44,368 bases of DNA from Erysipelotrichaceae bacterium (GCA_017432885.1 JAFRIE010000049.1:1-44368); one strand, 5' to 3'; positions 23,392 to 31,840 are shown, counted from the first letter of the stretch. Translations and numbers: made by a program. The notes: a model not told the origin generated them from the letters alone.

Positions 23392-24321
23392 ATGAACATA
23401 AAGGACAATGCTGCCGAAATGATCGGCAATACACCCCTGCTGAAACTGAATCACATCATAGACAAGTTTGATCTGAAAGCCAATCTGATCGGAAAGATGG
23501 AATATCTGAACCTGACCGGTTCGATCAAGGACAGGATCGCCGCGGAAATGATCCTGGATGCGGAAGAAAGAGGCGTACTGAAGAAGGATTCCGTCATCAT
23601 CGAACCGACATCGGGGAACACCGGCATCGGTCTGGCTGCCGTCGGAACATCCAAGGGGTATCGGGTCATCATCGTTATGCCGGAAACCTTCTCCATCGAA
23701 AGAAGAAGAATGATCAAGGCCTACGGTGCGGAAATTGTTTTATCCGAAGGAGCGAAGGGAATGAAGGGAGCGATCGCCAAAGCCGAGGAGCTTTCCAAAG
23801 AGTATGCGAATTCTTTTATTCCTTCCCAGTTCGACAATCCCGCCAATGCGAAAGCCCATTACAAGACGACCGGACCAGAGATCTGGAAAAATACCGATGG
23901 AAAGGTGGACATCCTGGTATCGGCAGTCGGTACGGGAGGAACCATTACCGGAACGGGAAGATATCTGAAGGAAAAGAATCCCGACATTAAGGTGGTAGCC
24001 GTAGAACCGGATGCTTCCCCGGTACTCTCCGGAGGTAATCCTGGTCCGCACAAGATCCAGGGCATCGGTGCAGGCTTTGTCCCGGCGGTTCTGGATACAG
24101 GCATTTATGACGAGATCATCCGGGTAAAGAATGAGGATGCCTTACAGACCGGAGCGTTGTTTGGAAAAACGGAAGGGGCGCTGGTAGGCATTTCTTCCGG
24201 TGCGGCCCTGTGGGCAGGCATACAGCTGGCCAAGAGGGAAGAGAACAAGGGCAAGAATATCGTTGTGATCCTGCCGGATTCCGGAGACCGTTACTTCTCT
24301 ACGGAAATGTTCGGAGAGTAA
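23392..24321 (+). CDS. cysK: Cysteine synthase A
   Basis: A 309-residue PLP enzyme, O-acetylserine sulfhydrylase, which makes cysteine from O-acetylserine and sulfide. Visible features: MIGNTPLLKL at the N-terminus, the PLP lysine in LTGSIKDR (K46), PTSGNTGIGLA (PLP contact loop), the phosphate-binding loop GTGGTITGTG, and the C-terminal PDSGDRYFST. It is preceded by AGAGGAAAAC as ribosome site and lies behind the Cys attenuator. The cysE gene follows two bases after the stop, so the two consecutive steps of cysteine synthesis are made from one transcript. Confidence 0.95.
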   Translation: MNIKDNAAEMIGNTPLLKLNHIIDKFDLKANLIGKMEYLNLTGSIKDRIAAEMILDAEERGVLKKDSVIIEPTSGNTGIGLAAVGTSKGYRVIIVMPETFSIERRRMIKAYGAEIVLSEGAKGMKGAIAKAEELSKEYANSFIPSQFDNPANAKAHYKTTGPEIWKNTDGKVDILVSAVGTGGTITGTGRYLKEKNPDIKVVAVEPDASPVLSGGNPGPHKIQGIGAGFVPAVLDTGIYDEIIRVKNEDALQTGALFGKTEGALVGISSGAALWAGIQLAKREENKGKNIVVILPDSGDRYFSTEMFGE

Positions 24322-24323
24322 AG

Positions 24324-25082
24324 ATGAATACGCTGGAACAGATCAGAGTGAACCGGCAGTCGTTAAAGAATACGGCCGTGTTCTATCTTGACAGAGACAG
24401 GACGATCGGACTGCTGGATGACATCAAGGTCCTCTTTTTCCCGCAGTGCTTTTCCGGGAAAGACATCGATGATGAAGAACTGCTGAAAAGGATATCCGAT
24501 GACTTGAGACAGGAGATCTCCAAGGTGTCAAAGGATACGGAAGCGGCAGACAGGATCATCAAAAGACTTCCAATCATACAGGACGCGGTATACAAGGATG
24601 TTGAAGCCATCTACAACGGCGATCCTTCGGCCAAGACCTATGAAGAGATCGTACTGTCTTTTCCGGGATTCCTGGCGGTATTCGCCTACCGTGTGGCACA
24701 CGAACTCTATGTTGAAAACATTCCGGTCATTCCGAGGATCATGACGGAGTACGCCCACGAAAAGACGGGCATCGACATCAATCCGGGAGCGACGATCGGC
24801 GAATACTTCTGTATCGACCACGGTACGGGTATCGTGATCGGTGAAACGGCGACAGTAGGAAACCATGTGCGCATGTACCATGGCGTGACCCTGGGCGTCC
24901 GAAGCTTCCGCAAGGATAAATTCGGGAATCTTCTCAAGGGTGGAAAGAGGCATCCGGATGTCGGCGACAACGTGATTCTTTACGCCAATGCGACCGTTCT
25001 GGGAGGGGATACCAGGATCGAAAGCGGATCGGTCATTCCGACCGGATCGCTGATCATACAGACCCCGGAAACGTTTAAATGA
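24324..25082 (+). CDS. cysE: Serine O-acetyltransferase
   Basis: A 252-residue enzyme that acetylates serine with acetyl-CoA to make O-acetylserine, the substrate of CysK. The N-terminal helical domain is followed by a left-handed beta-helix with hexapeptide repeats: GIDINPGATIGEYFCIDHGTGIVIGETATVGNHV, then MYHGVTLG. The catalytic His of the HGTG segment is present. The start at 24324 is chosen because it lies two bases after the cysK stop with GGAG upstream; a longer reading through cysK is rejected. The length fits the Gram-positive, EpsC-like branch. A terminator follows. Confidence 0.92.
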   Translation: MNTLEQIRVNRQSLKNTAVFYLDRDRTIGLLDDIKVLFFPQCFSGKDIDDEELLKRISDDLRQEISKVSKDTEAADRIIKRLPIIQDAVYKDVEAIYNGDPSAKTYEEIVLSFPGFLAVFAYRVAHELYVENIPVIPRIMTEYAHEKTGIDINPGATIGEYFCIDHGTGIVIGETATVGNHVRMYHGVTLGVRSFRKDKFGNLLKGGKRHPDVGDNVILYANATVLGGDTRIESGSVIPTGSLIIQTPETFK

Positions 25083-25091
25083 GATTCCAGG

Positions 25092-25117
25092 AAAACTCTG
25101 ATCCGATTCAGAGTTTT
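25092..25117 (+). terminator. Terminator of cysK-cysE
   Basis: A 10-bp stem (AAAACTCTGA / TCAGAGTTTT) with loop TCCGAT. Its core is the same as that of the tRNA-Ala(CGC) terminator at 23124. Confidence 0.85.
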
Positions 25118-25170
25118 CTTCTTGCCAGATGGAACGGTGTTATAAGAAAATAGAGTTGCAGGAGACAATT

Positions 25171-26313
25171 ATGAAACTGGTAATACATGATCTGAAACCT
25201 GAACAATGGAACAAGATATCCCGTATTTATGCGGGATGGAAGACCATATCGGAAAAGCCGATCCGTCCATGCAACGGCTGTTTCTGCTGCTGGAACAAGA
25301 CACCGGGGCAGTGCGTCATCCGGGACGGATTTGAAAACATGGGAAAACTGATCCATGTGGCAGACGAGATCACGGTCATCAGCAGATATACTTATGGCGG
25401 TTTTTCATCCTTTGTCAAGAACGTTTTTGACCGCTGTCTGGGATACGTACTGCCGCAGTTTGAGGTTGTCGGAAAAGAAACGCATCATCAGAAACGCTAC
25501 GATGAAAACAAACCTTTTACATTCGTTTTCTATGGACAGAAACTGGATGAGAAAGAAAAGGAAAAGACAGCGCGTTACGTAAAAGCTGTCTGTACCAATA
25601 TCCGGGGACATGTCAGGAAAGTGATTTTCGAGAAGAATCTGATCGTCCCTGCCAACGGGAAAAGGATCGAATACCAGTCTTATGACAGGGCAGTCCTGCT
25701 CAACCCGAGTATGCGTTCAAATATCGCCAATTCCTACCGCTTTGCGAAAGAGTTTTCTTCAAGACTGAAGATCGAAAACGAGATCCTCAATCTGCAGCCG
25801 TATCTGAACGACATGGATGGCCTGCTGGAAAGACTGTATGAAATCCCTGTCCTGGTTCTTTGTACGCCGTTGTATGTGGACGGACTGCCTTCACAGCTTA
25901 TCCGGCTGATGGAGCGTTTTCAGGAAGAATACCACGGTCTAAGAAAGAGGGTCTATCTTTTGGCGAATATGGGCCTGTATGAAAGCAGTCAACTGGAGAG
26001 TCTGTTTACGGCAGTAAAACAGTGGTGTCAGGTTATGGGATTTGATTATTGCGGCGGTCTGGGCATCTCGGCAGGAGAACTGCTGGGAACGCTGATCCAA
26101 CATCTGCCGTTCTCTCTCGGTCCGGGCAAAAGCAGCGCCAGAGGGATGAAGAAGCTTGCTAAGGCGATCAATGCCAATACAGCGATAGAGGACATCTACA
26201 CACAGCCCTTCCTCTTCCCGCGTTTCCTGTACATTCAGATCGCCAACCGCAACTGGAACATCACCGCAAGAAAAAACGGCATTACGCCGGAAGATCTGTA
26301 CCGTCAGTTTTAG
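25171..26313 (+). CDS. Two-domain flavodoxin-fold NAD(P)H oxidoreductase
   Basis: A 380-residue protein, apparently two flavodoxin-like (NADPH-dependent FMN reductase / WrbA-type) domains in tandem. In the first (about 1-180), PCNGCFCCWNKTPGQCVIRDG and ISRYTYGGFSSFVKNVFDR are typical of FMN reductases, but the usual phosphate-binding loop near the N-terminus is not apparent. In the second (about 185-360), LNPSMRSNIANSY resembles the FMN loop, and LVLCTPLYVDGLPSQLIRLMER follows. The start at 25171 follows CAGGAGAC; a longer start at 25129 lies near the preceding terminator and is rejected. A redox or detoxification role is likely. Confidence 0.75.
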   Translation: MKLVIHDLKPEQWNKISRIYAGWKTISEKPIRPCNGCFCCWNKTPGQCVIRDGFENMGKLIHVADEITVISRYTYGGFSSFVKNVFDRCLGYVLPQFEVVGKETHHQKRYDENKPFTFVFYGQKLDEKEKEKTARYVKAVCTNIRGHVRKVIFEKNLIVPANGKRIEYQSYDRAVLLNPSMRSNIANSYRFAKEFSSRLKIENEILNLQPYLNDMDGLLERLYEIPVLVLCTPLYVDGLPSQLIRLMERFQEEYHGLRKRVYLLANMGLYESSQLESLFTAVKQWCQVMGFDYCGGLGISAGELLGTLIQHLPFSLGPGKSSARGMKKLAKAINANTAIEDIYTQPFLFPRFLYIQIANRNWNITARKNGITPEDLYRQF

Positions 26314-26382
26314 TCTGGGCATTCCGCTGGCAATTGTCTGCTGGAATAAAATATGATGTTATTGAAATAAGGAGAAAAGAAG

Positions 26383-26925
26383 ATGGGTTTTTATGATTAC
26401 AGTGTAAATGCTCCGGATGGAAGAGAAGTATCCATGAAGGAGTTTGAAGGTAAGGTCGTTCTGGTTGTCAATACGGCTACAGGATGCGGTTTTACGCCTC
26501 ATTACAAGGATATTGAAGAAATGTACGAGAAGTACCACGATCGGGGATTTGAAGTTCTGGATGTCCCTTGCAACCAGTTTGCCGGACAGACCCCGGGAAC
26601 GGACGAGGAGATTCATGAATTCTGCACCCTGAAATACAATACGCAGTTCCCGCAGATGAAGAAATCCGATGTCAACGGTGAAAACCAGCTGCCGCTGTAC
26701 GCCTATCTGAAGTCGCAGCAGGGATTCAAGGGATTTGACAAGAACCCGGCCGGAATCGCCATGTCCGCCATGCTGAAGAAGCTGGACAAGGACTACAAGA
26801 ACAATCCGGACATCAAATGGAACTTCACGAAATTCGTCGTGGACCGTCAGGGGAACGTGGTCGCCCGTTTCGAACCGACCGCAAACATGAATAAAGTCGC
26901 GGAGTGCGTTGCATCTCTGCTCTAA
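26383..26925 (+). CDS. Glutathione peroxidase family protein
   Basis: A 180-residue thioredoxin-fold peroxidase that reduces hydroperoxides, in bacteria usually with thioredoxin rather than glutathione. The active-site Cys is C35 in NTATGCGFTPHY (cysteine, not selenocysteine). VLDVPCNQFAGQTPG supplies the conserved Gln, and KWNFTKFVVD supplies the conserved Trp and Asn. The family shape is complete. AGGAGA precedes the ATG. The next gene, a manganese-type CDF exporter, follows 14 bases later, linking peroxide and metal homeostasis. Confidence 0.92.
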   Translation: MGFYDYSVNAPDGREVSMKEFEGKVVLVVNTATGCGFTPHYKDIEEMYEKYHDRGFEVLDVPCNQFAGQTPGTDEEIHEFCTLKYNTQFPQMKKSDVNGENQLPLYAYLKSQQGFKGFDKNPAGIAMSAMLKKLDKDYKNNPDIKWNFTKFVVDRQGNVVARFEPTANMNKVAECVASLL

Positions 26926-26939
26926 AGAAGATATTGCAT

Positions 26940-28079
26940 ATGGAAAAAGCAAAAGAGGAAGCCTTAAGAAGCAGAACGATCATCAGGACCAGTCTGATCG
27001 GGATCGGTGCGAACGTTTTTCTGTCCGCGCTGAAAGCGATCGTCGGTCTTTTGAGTCATTCGATCGCCATCGTACTGGATGCGGTCAACAACATCTCCGA
27101 TGCGGCCAGTTCCCTGATCACGATCATCGGGACCAGGCTGGCATCCAGACAGGCGGATCGGAAGCATCCTTTTGGCTATGGCCGGATCGAATATCTCAGT
27201 GCCCTGGTCATTTCCATGATCATTCTCTATGCTGGCATTACGTCTTTTGTGGAATCCGTCAAGAAGATCATCCATCCCGATCAGCCTGATTATTCTACAG
27301 TAACTTTGATTATCGTCGCTTCCGGCGTACTGGTAAAAATGCTGCTGGGAAACTACGTCAAGAAGACGGGACAAGCCGTAAATTCCGATTCATTAATCAA
27401 TTCCGGCGAGGACGCCAGGATGGATGCCTTGATTTCGGCTACTACGCTGGTAGCTGCCGTGATCTATCTGACCGCGGGCATTTCCCTGGAAGCCTGGCTC
27501 GGCGTCGTAATCTCCATTCTGATCATCAAGTCGGGAAGCGAAATGATCATGAATACGGTATCTCATCTTTTGGGCGAACCGGCAGACGTATCGCTGGCCA
27601 TCGCCTTAAAAAAGACGGTAGCCCAGTTTCCGCAGGTATCCGGCGTCTATGACCTGGTTCTGCACGACTACGGTCCGGACAGCTACAACGGTTCTCTGCA
27701 TGTGGAAGTGGCAGACAGCCTGACGGCCAGCGAGATCGATGATCTGATCCGGAAGATCACTGCCGTCGTCTATGAGAAACATTCCGTCATCCTGACGGCC
27801 ATCAGTATCTATTCCCTCAACAGCAAGGACAAGGAAGCCGTCAAGATACGCGATCAAGTCAAGAAGATCGTCATGTCCCATGAGCACGTGAAACAGATGC
27901 ACGGATTCTACCTGAATCGCAAGGACAGGGTGATGCGCTTCGATGTTGTGGTCAGCTTTGATGCGGGAGATCGTCATGCCGTGTTTACGGATGTGCTTAA
28001 CGCGGTAAAAGAGGCGTTCCCGGATCATGACGTATCGGCCAATCTGGATCTGGATCTGAATGAAGTAGATATGAAATAA
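26940..28079 (+). CDS. Cation diffusion facilitator, probable manganese exporter
   Basis: A 379-residue CDF transporter with about six N-terminal transmembrane helices and cytoplasmic C-terminal regions containing HDYGPDSYNGSLHVEV. The site-A ligands can be read as N50-x3-D54 in TM2 (NNISD) and D158-x3-D162 in TM5 (DARMD). An ND-DD set, with Asp instead of the His found in zinc/iron CDFs, is the pattern associated with manganese exporters of the MntE type. The start at 26940 is preferred to 26904, which would overlap the peroxidase gene. The length, about 80 residues beyond the usual 300, reflects a second C-terminal segment with HVKQMHGFYLNRKDRVMRFDVVVSF. Confidence 0.8.
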   Translation: MEKAKEEALRSRTIIRTSLIGIGANVFLSALKAIVGLLSHSIAIVLDAVNNISDAASSLITIIGTRLASRQADRKHPFGYGRIEYLSALVISMIILYAGITSFVESVKKIIHPDQPDYSTVTLIIVASGVLVKMLLGNYVKKTGQAVNSDSLINSGEDARMDALISATTLVAAVIYLTAGISLEAWLGVVISILIIKSGSEMIMNTVSHLLGEPADVSLAIALKKTVAQFPQVSGVYDLVLHDYGPDSYNGSLHVEVADSLTASEIDDLIRKITAVVYEKHSVILTAISIYSLNSKDKEAVKIRDQVKKIVMSHEHVKQMHGFYLNRKDRVMRFDVVVSFDAGDRHAVFTDVLNAVKEAFPDHDVSANLDLDLNEVDMK

Positions 28080-28194
28080 TATCTTTCAAAAAGGAAAATA
28101 TTATATAATTATTTATAGAAGCGATGCAGTACCATAAACAATGAAATTAGATTCAATGATGTAGCTGACATCGTAAATAAAAGGAGGATTCATA

Positions 28195-28749
28195 ATGGGA
28201 TTATTTGATGCTTTCAAGAAGAAGGAAGAAGAAGTCAAGAAAGACGTTGCAACACTTGCGAAAGAAGTAATGGACGGTCTTTGGGGTGCCAAAGAAGAAG
28301 ACATTATCGCCAAGCTGAAGAAAGCCGGATATTCAAACTATACTGAAATCAAGGCTAAGGTTGACGAGCTGGTCAAGAAGGCCGAAGCTGCTAAACAGCA
28401 GGCGGAAGCGGCAGCCAAAGCAGCGGCTCTGGCAGCGAAGGCAAAGGCCGAAGCAGCCAAGAAGAACAAGGTCGAAGAACTTGCCAAGGAAGTCATCCAG
28501 GGCAAATGGGGCAACGGTCAGGAGAGATATGACAGACTGACAGCCGCAGGTTACAACTATGACGAAGTTCAGGGCATGGTAAACGACATTCTCCATGGCA
28601 AGACCGGAGACAAGAAGGATCTGGAAACAGTTGCCAAGGAAGTCATCCAGGGCAAATGGGGCAACGGTCAGGAAAGAAAAGACAGACTGACGGCTGCCGG
28701 CTACAACTACTCTGAAGTTCAGGGTCTGGTAAATAAGCTCTTAGGTTAA
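28195..28749 (+). CDS. CW_7 (Cpl-7) repeat protein without signal peptide or catalytic domain
   Basis: A 184-residue protein made of three CW_7-type repeats, at about 20-60 (degenerate, DGLWGAKEED), 96-134 and 146-184 (EVIQGKWGNGQER..RLTAAGYNY..VQG.VN). The first repeat is joined to the others by an Ala/Lys/Glu-rich, probably coiled-coil linker (60-92). CW_7 repeats are known from the phage endolysin Cpl-7, where they bind peptidoglycan. Here no lytic domain, signal peptide or membrane segment is present. The second and third repeats are nearly identical at the DNA level, showing recent duplication. AAAGGAGG precedes the ATG. Confidence 0.8.
   Translation: MGLFDAFKKKEEEVKKDVATLAKEVMDGLWGAKEEDIIAKLKKAGYSNYTEIKAKVDELVKKAEAAKQQAEAAAKAAALAAKAKAEAAKKNKVEELAKEVIQGKWGNGQERYDRLTAAGYNYDEVQGMVNDILHGKTGDKKDLETVAKEVIQGKWGNGQERKDRLTAAGYNYSEVQGLVNKLLG
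28483..28724 (+). repeat. Direct repeat of 92 bases, offset 150, inside the CW_7 gene
   Basis: 28483-28574 and 28633-28724 are almost identical (GCCAAGGAAGTCATCCAGGG... through GAAGTTCAGGG), differing at scattered third positions and in a few codons. They encode the second and third CW_7 repeats. Confidence 0.85.
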
Positions 28750-28764
28750 TCTTCAGACACACAG

Positions 28765-28796
28765 AAAGGCTGCATACTTCGGTATGTAGCCTTTTT
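28765..28796 (+). terminator. Terminator of the CW_7 gene
   Basis: Stem AAAGGCTGCATAC / GTATGTAGCCTTT closed by a C(TTCG)G tetraloop, one G-U pair, and a T-run. Confidence 0.92.
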
Positions 28797-28836
28797 CTTT
28801 TGTTAAAATAGAGATAGATACATAGGAGGTGATTCT

Positions 28837-30081
28837 ATGAACGAGATCAGATGTCCGAAATGCGGTGAAGTCTTTCAGATCGATGAATCCAATTATGAAT
28901 CGATCGTGAAACAGGTCCGGGACCATCAGTTTGACGAAGAACTGCGAAAAAGAGACAGAGAATATGAAGAGAAACTGAAAAGAGAGCTGGAACTGGTAAA
29001 GACCAGAACGGAAAGTGAAAACCAGAAGGCTTTGAGCGAGAAGCAGCAGGAGATCATCACTTTAAGGAACCAGCTTCAGAATAAGGACAAAGAGAGCGAA
29101 CTGAATACCAGAGAAGCGATCGATCAGATCGAAGCCAGGCTGCAGGAGAAGGAGAAACAGATCTCGCTTCTGCAGAACGAACTCAGGAACAAGGATACCG
29201 AAAGCGAGCTGAAAGTGTCCAAAGCCCTGGAGAAGAAGAACGAAGAGATCTCGCAGCTCAAGGCCGGTAACGAAGCAATGAAGGATACTTATCTGAAACA
29301 GCTGAGCGATAAAGACGAGCTGATCGCCTACTATAAGGATTTTAAGGCCAGACACTCCACCAAGATGATCGGTGAAGATCTGGAACAGCACTGCAGTTAC
29401 GAGTTTAACAGAGTGAGACCTTTATTCAAGAACGCCTATTTTGAAAAGGATAACGATGCTTCCGGCGGCAGCAAGGGAGACTTTATCTTCCGGGACTATG
29501 ACGAGGAAGGAACAGAAATCGTTTCCATCATGTTCGAGATGAAGAACGAACGGGACGAGACTGCCACCAAGCACAAGAACGAAGACTTTCTGGCCAAGCT
29601 GGACAAAGACCGGAACGAAAAGAAATGCGAGTATGCCGTACTGGTTTCCCTGCTGGAAATGGAAAACGATCTGTACAACGAAGGCATTGTCGACATGTCC
29701 TACCGTTATCCGAAGATGTATGTGATCCGGCCGCAGAACTTCATCCCGATCATCACGATCCTGCGGAATGCCGCCATGAATTCCCTGTCCTACAAGAAAC
29801 AGCTGATCGTAGCCCAGAATCAGGACATGGACTACAAGAATTTTGAAAGCAACATGAATGCCTTCAAGGATGCCTTCTCCCGCAACTACGAACTGGCTTC
29901 CCGTAAGTTCCAGGATGCGATCGACGATATCGACAAGACGATCAAGGCGCTGGAAAAAACCAAGGCCGACCTGCTTTCATCGGATAGAAATCTGCGTCTG
30001 GCCAACGACAAAGCCCAGGATCTCAGTATCAAGAAACTGACAAAGAACGCCCCAAGTATTGCCGAGAAGTTCAAGGAATAG
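28837..30081 (+). CDS. DUF2130 protein, nuclease-like
   Basis: A 414-residue DUF2130 (PF09903) protein. The N-terminus has a short zinc-ribbon half (RCPKCGEVF), followed by a long Glu/Lys-rich coiled coil (about 25-165). The globular core starts at about 170 with KMIGEDLEQH and has GDFIFRD (D215) and FEMKNE (E234, K236). This E...D...ExK pattern suggests a PD-(D/E)XK nuclease fold. A second coiled coil (about 355-405) closes it. The ribosome site is AGGAGGTG. No partner gene in the window is obvious; the function of the family is not established. Confidence 0.85.
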   Translation: MNEIRCPKCGEVFQIDESNYESIVKQVRDHQFDEELRKRDREYEEKLKRELELVKTRTESENQKALSEKQQEIITLRNQLQNKDKESELNTREAIDQIEARLQEKEKQISLLQNELRNKDTESELKVSKALEKKNEEISQLKAGNEAMKDTYLKQLSDKDELIAYYKDFKARHSTKMIGEDLEQHCSYEFNRVRPLFKNAYFEKDNDASGGSKGDFIFRDYDEEGTEIVSIMFEMKNERDETATKHKNEDFLAKLDKDRNEKKCEYAVLVSLLEMENDLYNEGIVDMSYRYPKMYVIRPQNFIPIITILRNAAMNSLSYKKQLIVAQNQDMDYKNFESNMNAFKDAFSRNYELASRKFQDAIDDIDKTIKALEKTKADLLSSDRNLRLANDKAQDLSIKKLTKNAPSIAEKFKE

Positions 30082-30097
30082 AATACTTAGAATCAAA

Positions 30098-30126
30098 AAA
30101 AGAAGTCGAAGATCAGACTTCTTTTT
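30098..30126 (+). terminator. Terminator of the DUF2130 gene
   Basis: A 10-bp stem (AAAAGAAGTC / GACTTCTTTT) with an 8-base loop and a short T-run. Confidence 0.8.
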
Positions 30127-30178
30127 CAATGTAAGCGTTCCCTTCACAAGAAGGTGAAACATCAGGGTCTATTAGTGC

Positions 30179-30184
30179 TATAAT
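30179..30184 (+). promoter_or_regulatory. -10 element of the second MATE gene
   Basis: TATAAT ten bases before the ATG at 30195 and no ribosome site. The predicted 5' leader is only about four bases, so the gene is nearly leaderless. Confidence 0.45.
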
Positions 30185-30194
30185 CGTTCTAACC

Positions 30195-31544
30195 ATGAGA
30201 AGAAAAAGAAACGTAGATATGCTGAAAGGGAACCTCTTTGTCAATATTCTGTACTTTACAGTTCCTTTGATCATATCCGGTATTCTACAGCTGCTGTTCA
30301 ATGCCATCGACATGATCGTCGTAGGAAAATTCTCCGGCAGCGCATCTATGGCTGCCGTCAGTTCGACCGGTTCGCTTATTAATCTGATTACCAATCTTTT
30401 TATTGGTCTTTCTGTGGGAAGCAGTGTCTGTGTTGCCAGAAGGATAGGTAAAGGAAAGATGGATGAAGTATCGAAAGCGGTACAGACATCGATCAGTATT
30501 GCCTTGATCAGCGGCGTGATCCTGACTCTGCTTGGTATTGTATTCAGTAAAAGATTACTGCTTTGGATGAAGTCACCGGAAGATGTCATTGATCTGAGTG
30601 CCCTGTATCTGCGTATTTATTTTACCGGTATGACAGCTACGATGCTGTACAACTTTGCCAGCGCGATTTTAAGGGCGAAAGGAGACACGAAGAGACCGCT
30701 GATAGCCTTGAGTATTGCCGGTGTGCTGAATGCTCTGCTGAACCTCTTTTTTGTTGTCGTACTGAAGATGGACGTAGCCGGTGTCGCCCTGGCCAGTTCC
30801 TTGTCTTCCTATGTATCGGCGATCCTGGTGCTGATCGTTCTGATCAAAGATCCGGGCATGGTACAACTGGATATCCGGAATCTTTATATCGACAAGGAAG
30901 CAATGAAAGATATTTCCATCGTCGGCATACCTGCAGGCATACAGGGAACAGTATTCTCTTTAAGCAATGTTGCGATCCAGTCTTCTGTCAACAGTTTCGG
31001 CAGGATCGTCATGGCCGGGAACGGCGCCGCCAGTTCAATCGAAGGATTCGTCTACAATGCCATGAACGCTTTCTATCAAAGCTGTCTGACTTTTACCAGC
31101 CAGAATGTCGGTGCCGGCCAGTTAAGAAGATCAGGAAAGATCCTGTTTGTCTGTGAGCTGCTGGTGATCCTGACTGGATTTGTTTTCGGTTATGGCGTCT
31201 ATCGGAATGGGGAAGTGTTTTTAAGAATCTATTCGGATGATGCGGATGTCATTGCGGCAGGGATGATCCGACTCTATTACGTCTGCAGGACCTATTTCCT
31301 CTGCGGGATCATGGATGTCTTTGTAGGATCTTTAAGAGGAATGGGTTCTTCGATCCTGCCGATGGTGGTATCACTGCTGGGGGCGTGTGTTTTCCGGCTG
31401 GTATGGATCGCCACTTATTTCCGGACTCATCATGACATTCAGAGTCTGTATGTATCTTATCCTTACAGCTGGATCCTTACAGCTTCCGTACACTTTTTGA
31501 CGATCTTGTTTGTATATATGAGACTGAAAAGAAAAGAGGGATAA
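30195..31544 (+). CDS. MATE family efflux transporter, copy 2
   Basis: A 449-residue MATE transporter with about twelve hydrophobic helices in two halves. Typical segments: PLIISGILQLLFNAIDMIVVGKFSG at the start of the first half, AILRAKGDTKRPL, and VGIPAGIQGTVFSLSNVAIQSSVNSFG at the start of the second half. It is separated from its neighbours by terminators and has its own promoter, so it is an independent gene. Its substrate is not determinable. It belongs to the same family as the gene at 4266 but shows no close sequence identity to it. Confidence 0.9.
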   Translation: MRRKRNVDMLKGNLFVNILYFTVPLIISGILQLLFNAIDMIVVGKFSGSASMAAVSSTGSLINLITNLFIGLSVGSSVCVARRIGKGKMDEVSKAVQTSISIALISGVILTLLGIVFSKRLLLWMKSPEDVIDLSALYLRIYFTGMTATMLYNFASAILRAKGDTKRPLIALSIAGVLNALLNLFFVVVLKMDVAGVALASSLSSYVSAILVLIVLIKDPGMVQLDIRNLYIDKEAMKDISIVGIPAGIQGTVFSLSNVAIQSSVNSFGRIVMAGNGAASSIEGFVYNAMNAFYQSCLTFTSQNVGAGQLRRSGKILFVCELLVILTGFVFGYGVYRNGEVFLRIYSDDADVIAAGMIRLYYVCRTYFLCGIMDVFVGSLRGMGSSILPMVVSLLGACVFRLVWIATYFRTHHDIQSLYVSYPYSWILTASVHFLTILFVYMRLKRKEG

Positions 31545-31594
31545 ATAAAGACAGAGAAACCGTTATGAATCCCGACAGAAAGAACATAAACAAA

Positions 31595-31616
31595 AAAAGA
31601 GCCGTACGGCTCTTTT
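31595..31616. terminator. Bidirectional palindromic terminator
   Basis: A perfect 22-base palindrome (AAAAGAGCCG TA CGGCTCTTTT) with T-runs on both strands, between the MATE gene and the convergent tRNA genes. Confidence 0.9.
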
Positions 31617-31632
31617 CACATTTCATACTTGA

Positions 31633-31708
31633 TGGTGGAGAATAGGGGATTCGAACCCCTGACCCCCTGCTTGCAAAGCAGGTGCTCTCCCAACTGAGCT
31701 AATTCCCC
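31633..31708 (-). tRNA. tRNA-Ala(TGC)
   Basis: A 76-base cloverleaf with encoded CCA on the minus strand. Acceptor GGGGAAT / ATTCTCC (one G-U), D-arm AGCTCAGTTGGGAGAGC, anticodon loop TTTGCAA giving TGC, T-arm GGGGTTCGAATCCCC. One base separates it from the upstream tRNA-Ile. Confidence 0.96.
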
Positions 31709-31709
31709 A

Positions 31710-31786
31710 TGGTGGGCCTGATAAGACTTGAACTTGCGACCTCGCCCTTATCAGGGGCGCGCTCTAACCACCTGAGCTACAGGCCC
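31710..31786 (-). tRNA. tRNA-Ile(GAT)
   Basis: A 77-base cloverleaf with encoded CCA. Acceptor GGGCCTG / CAGGCCC, D-arm AGCTCAGGTGGTTAGAGC, anticodon loop CTGATAA giving GAT. It is followed one base later by tRNA-Ala(TGC) in the same transcript. Confidence 0.96.
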
Positions 31787-31811
31787 GTATGCGTAATCAA
31801 TGTGCTTTATT

Positions 31812-31840
31812 ATTCTACTAAAAAGTCTATTTCCTGTCAA
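31812..31840 (-). promoter_or_regulatory. Promoter of the tRNA-Ile/tRNA-Ala pair
   Basis: A near-consensus sigma-A promoter on the minus strand: TTGACA (31835-31840), exactly 17 bases, TAGAAT (31812-31817), about 25 bases ahead of tRNA-Ile. Confidence 0.85.

Noticed and set aside
31633..31786. Remnant of an rRNA operon around the tRNA pair
   Set aside because: The flanks contain a terminator, a strong promoter and protein genes, with no 16S or 23S sequence; the pair is a free-standing unit.
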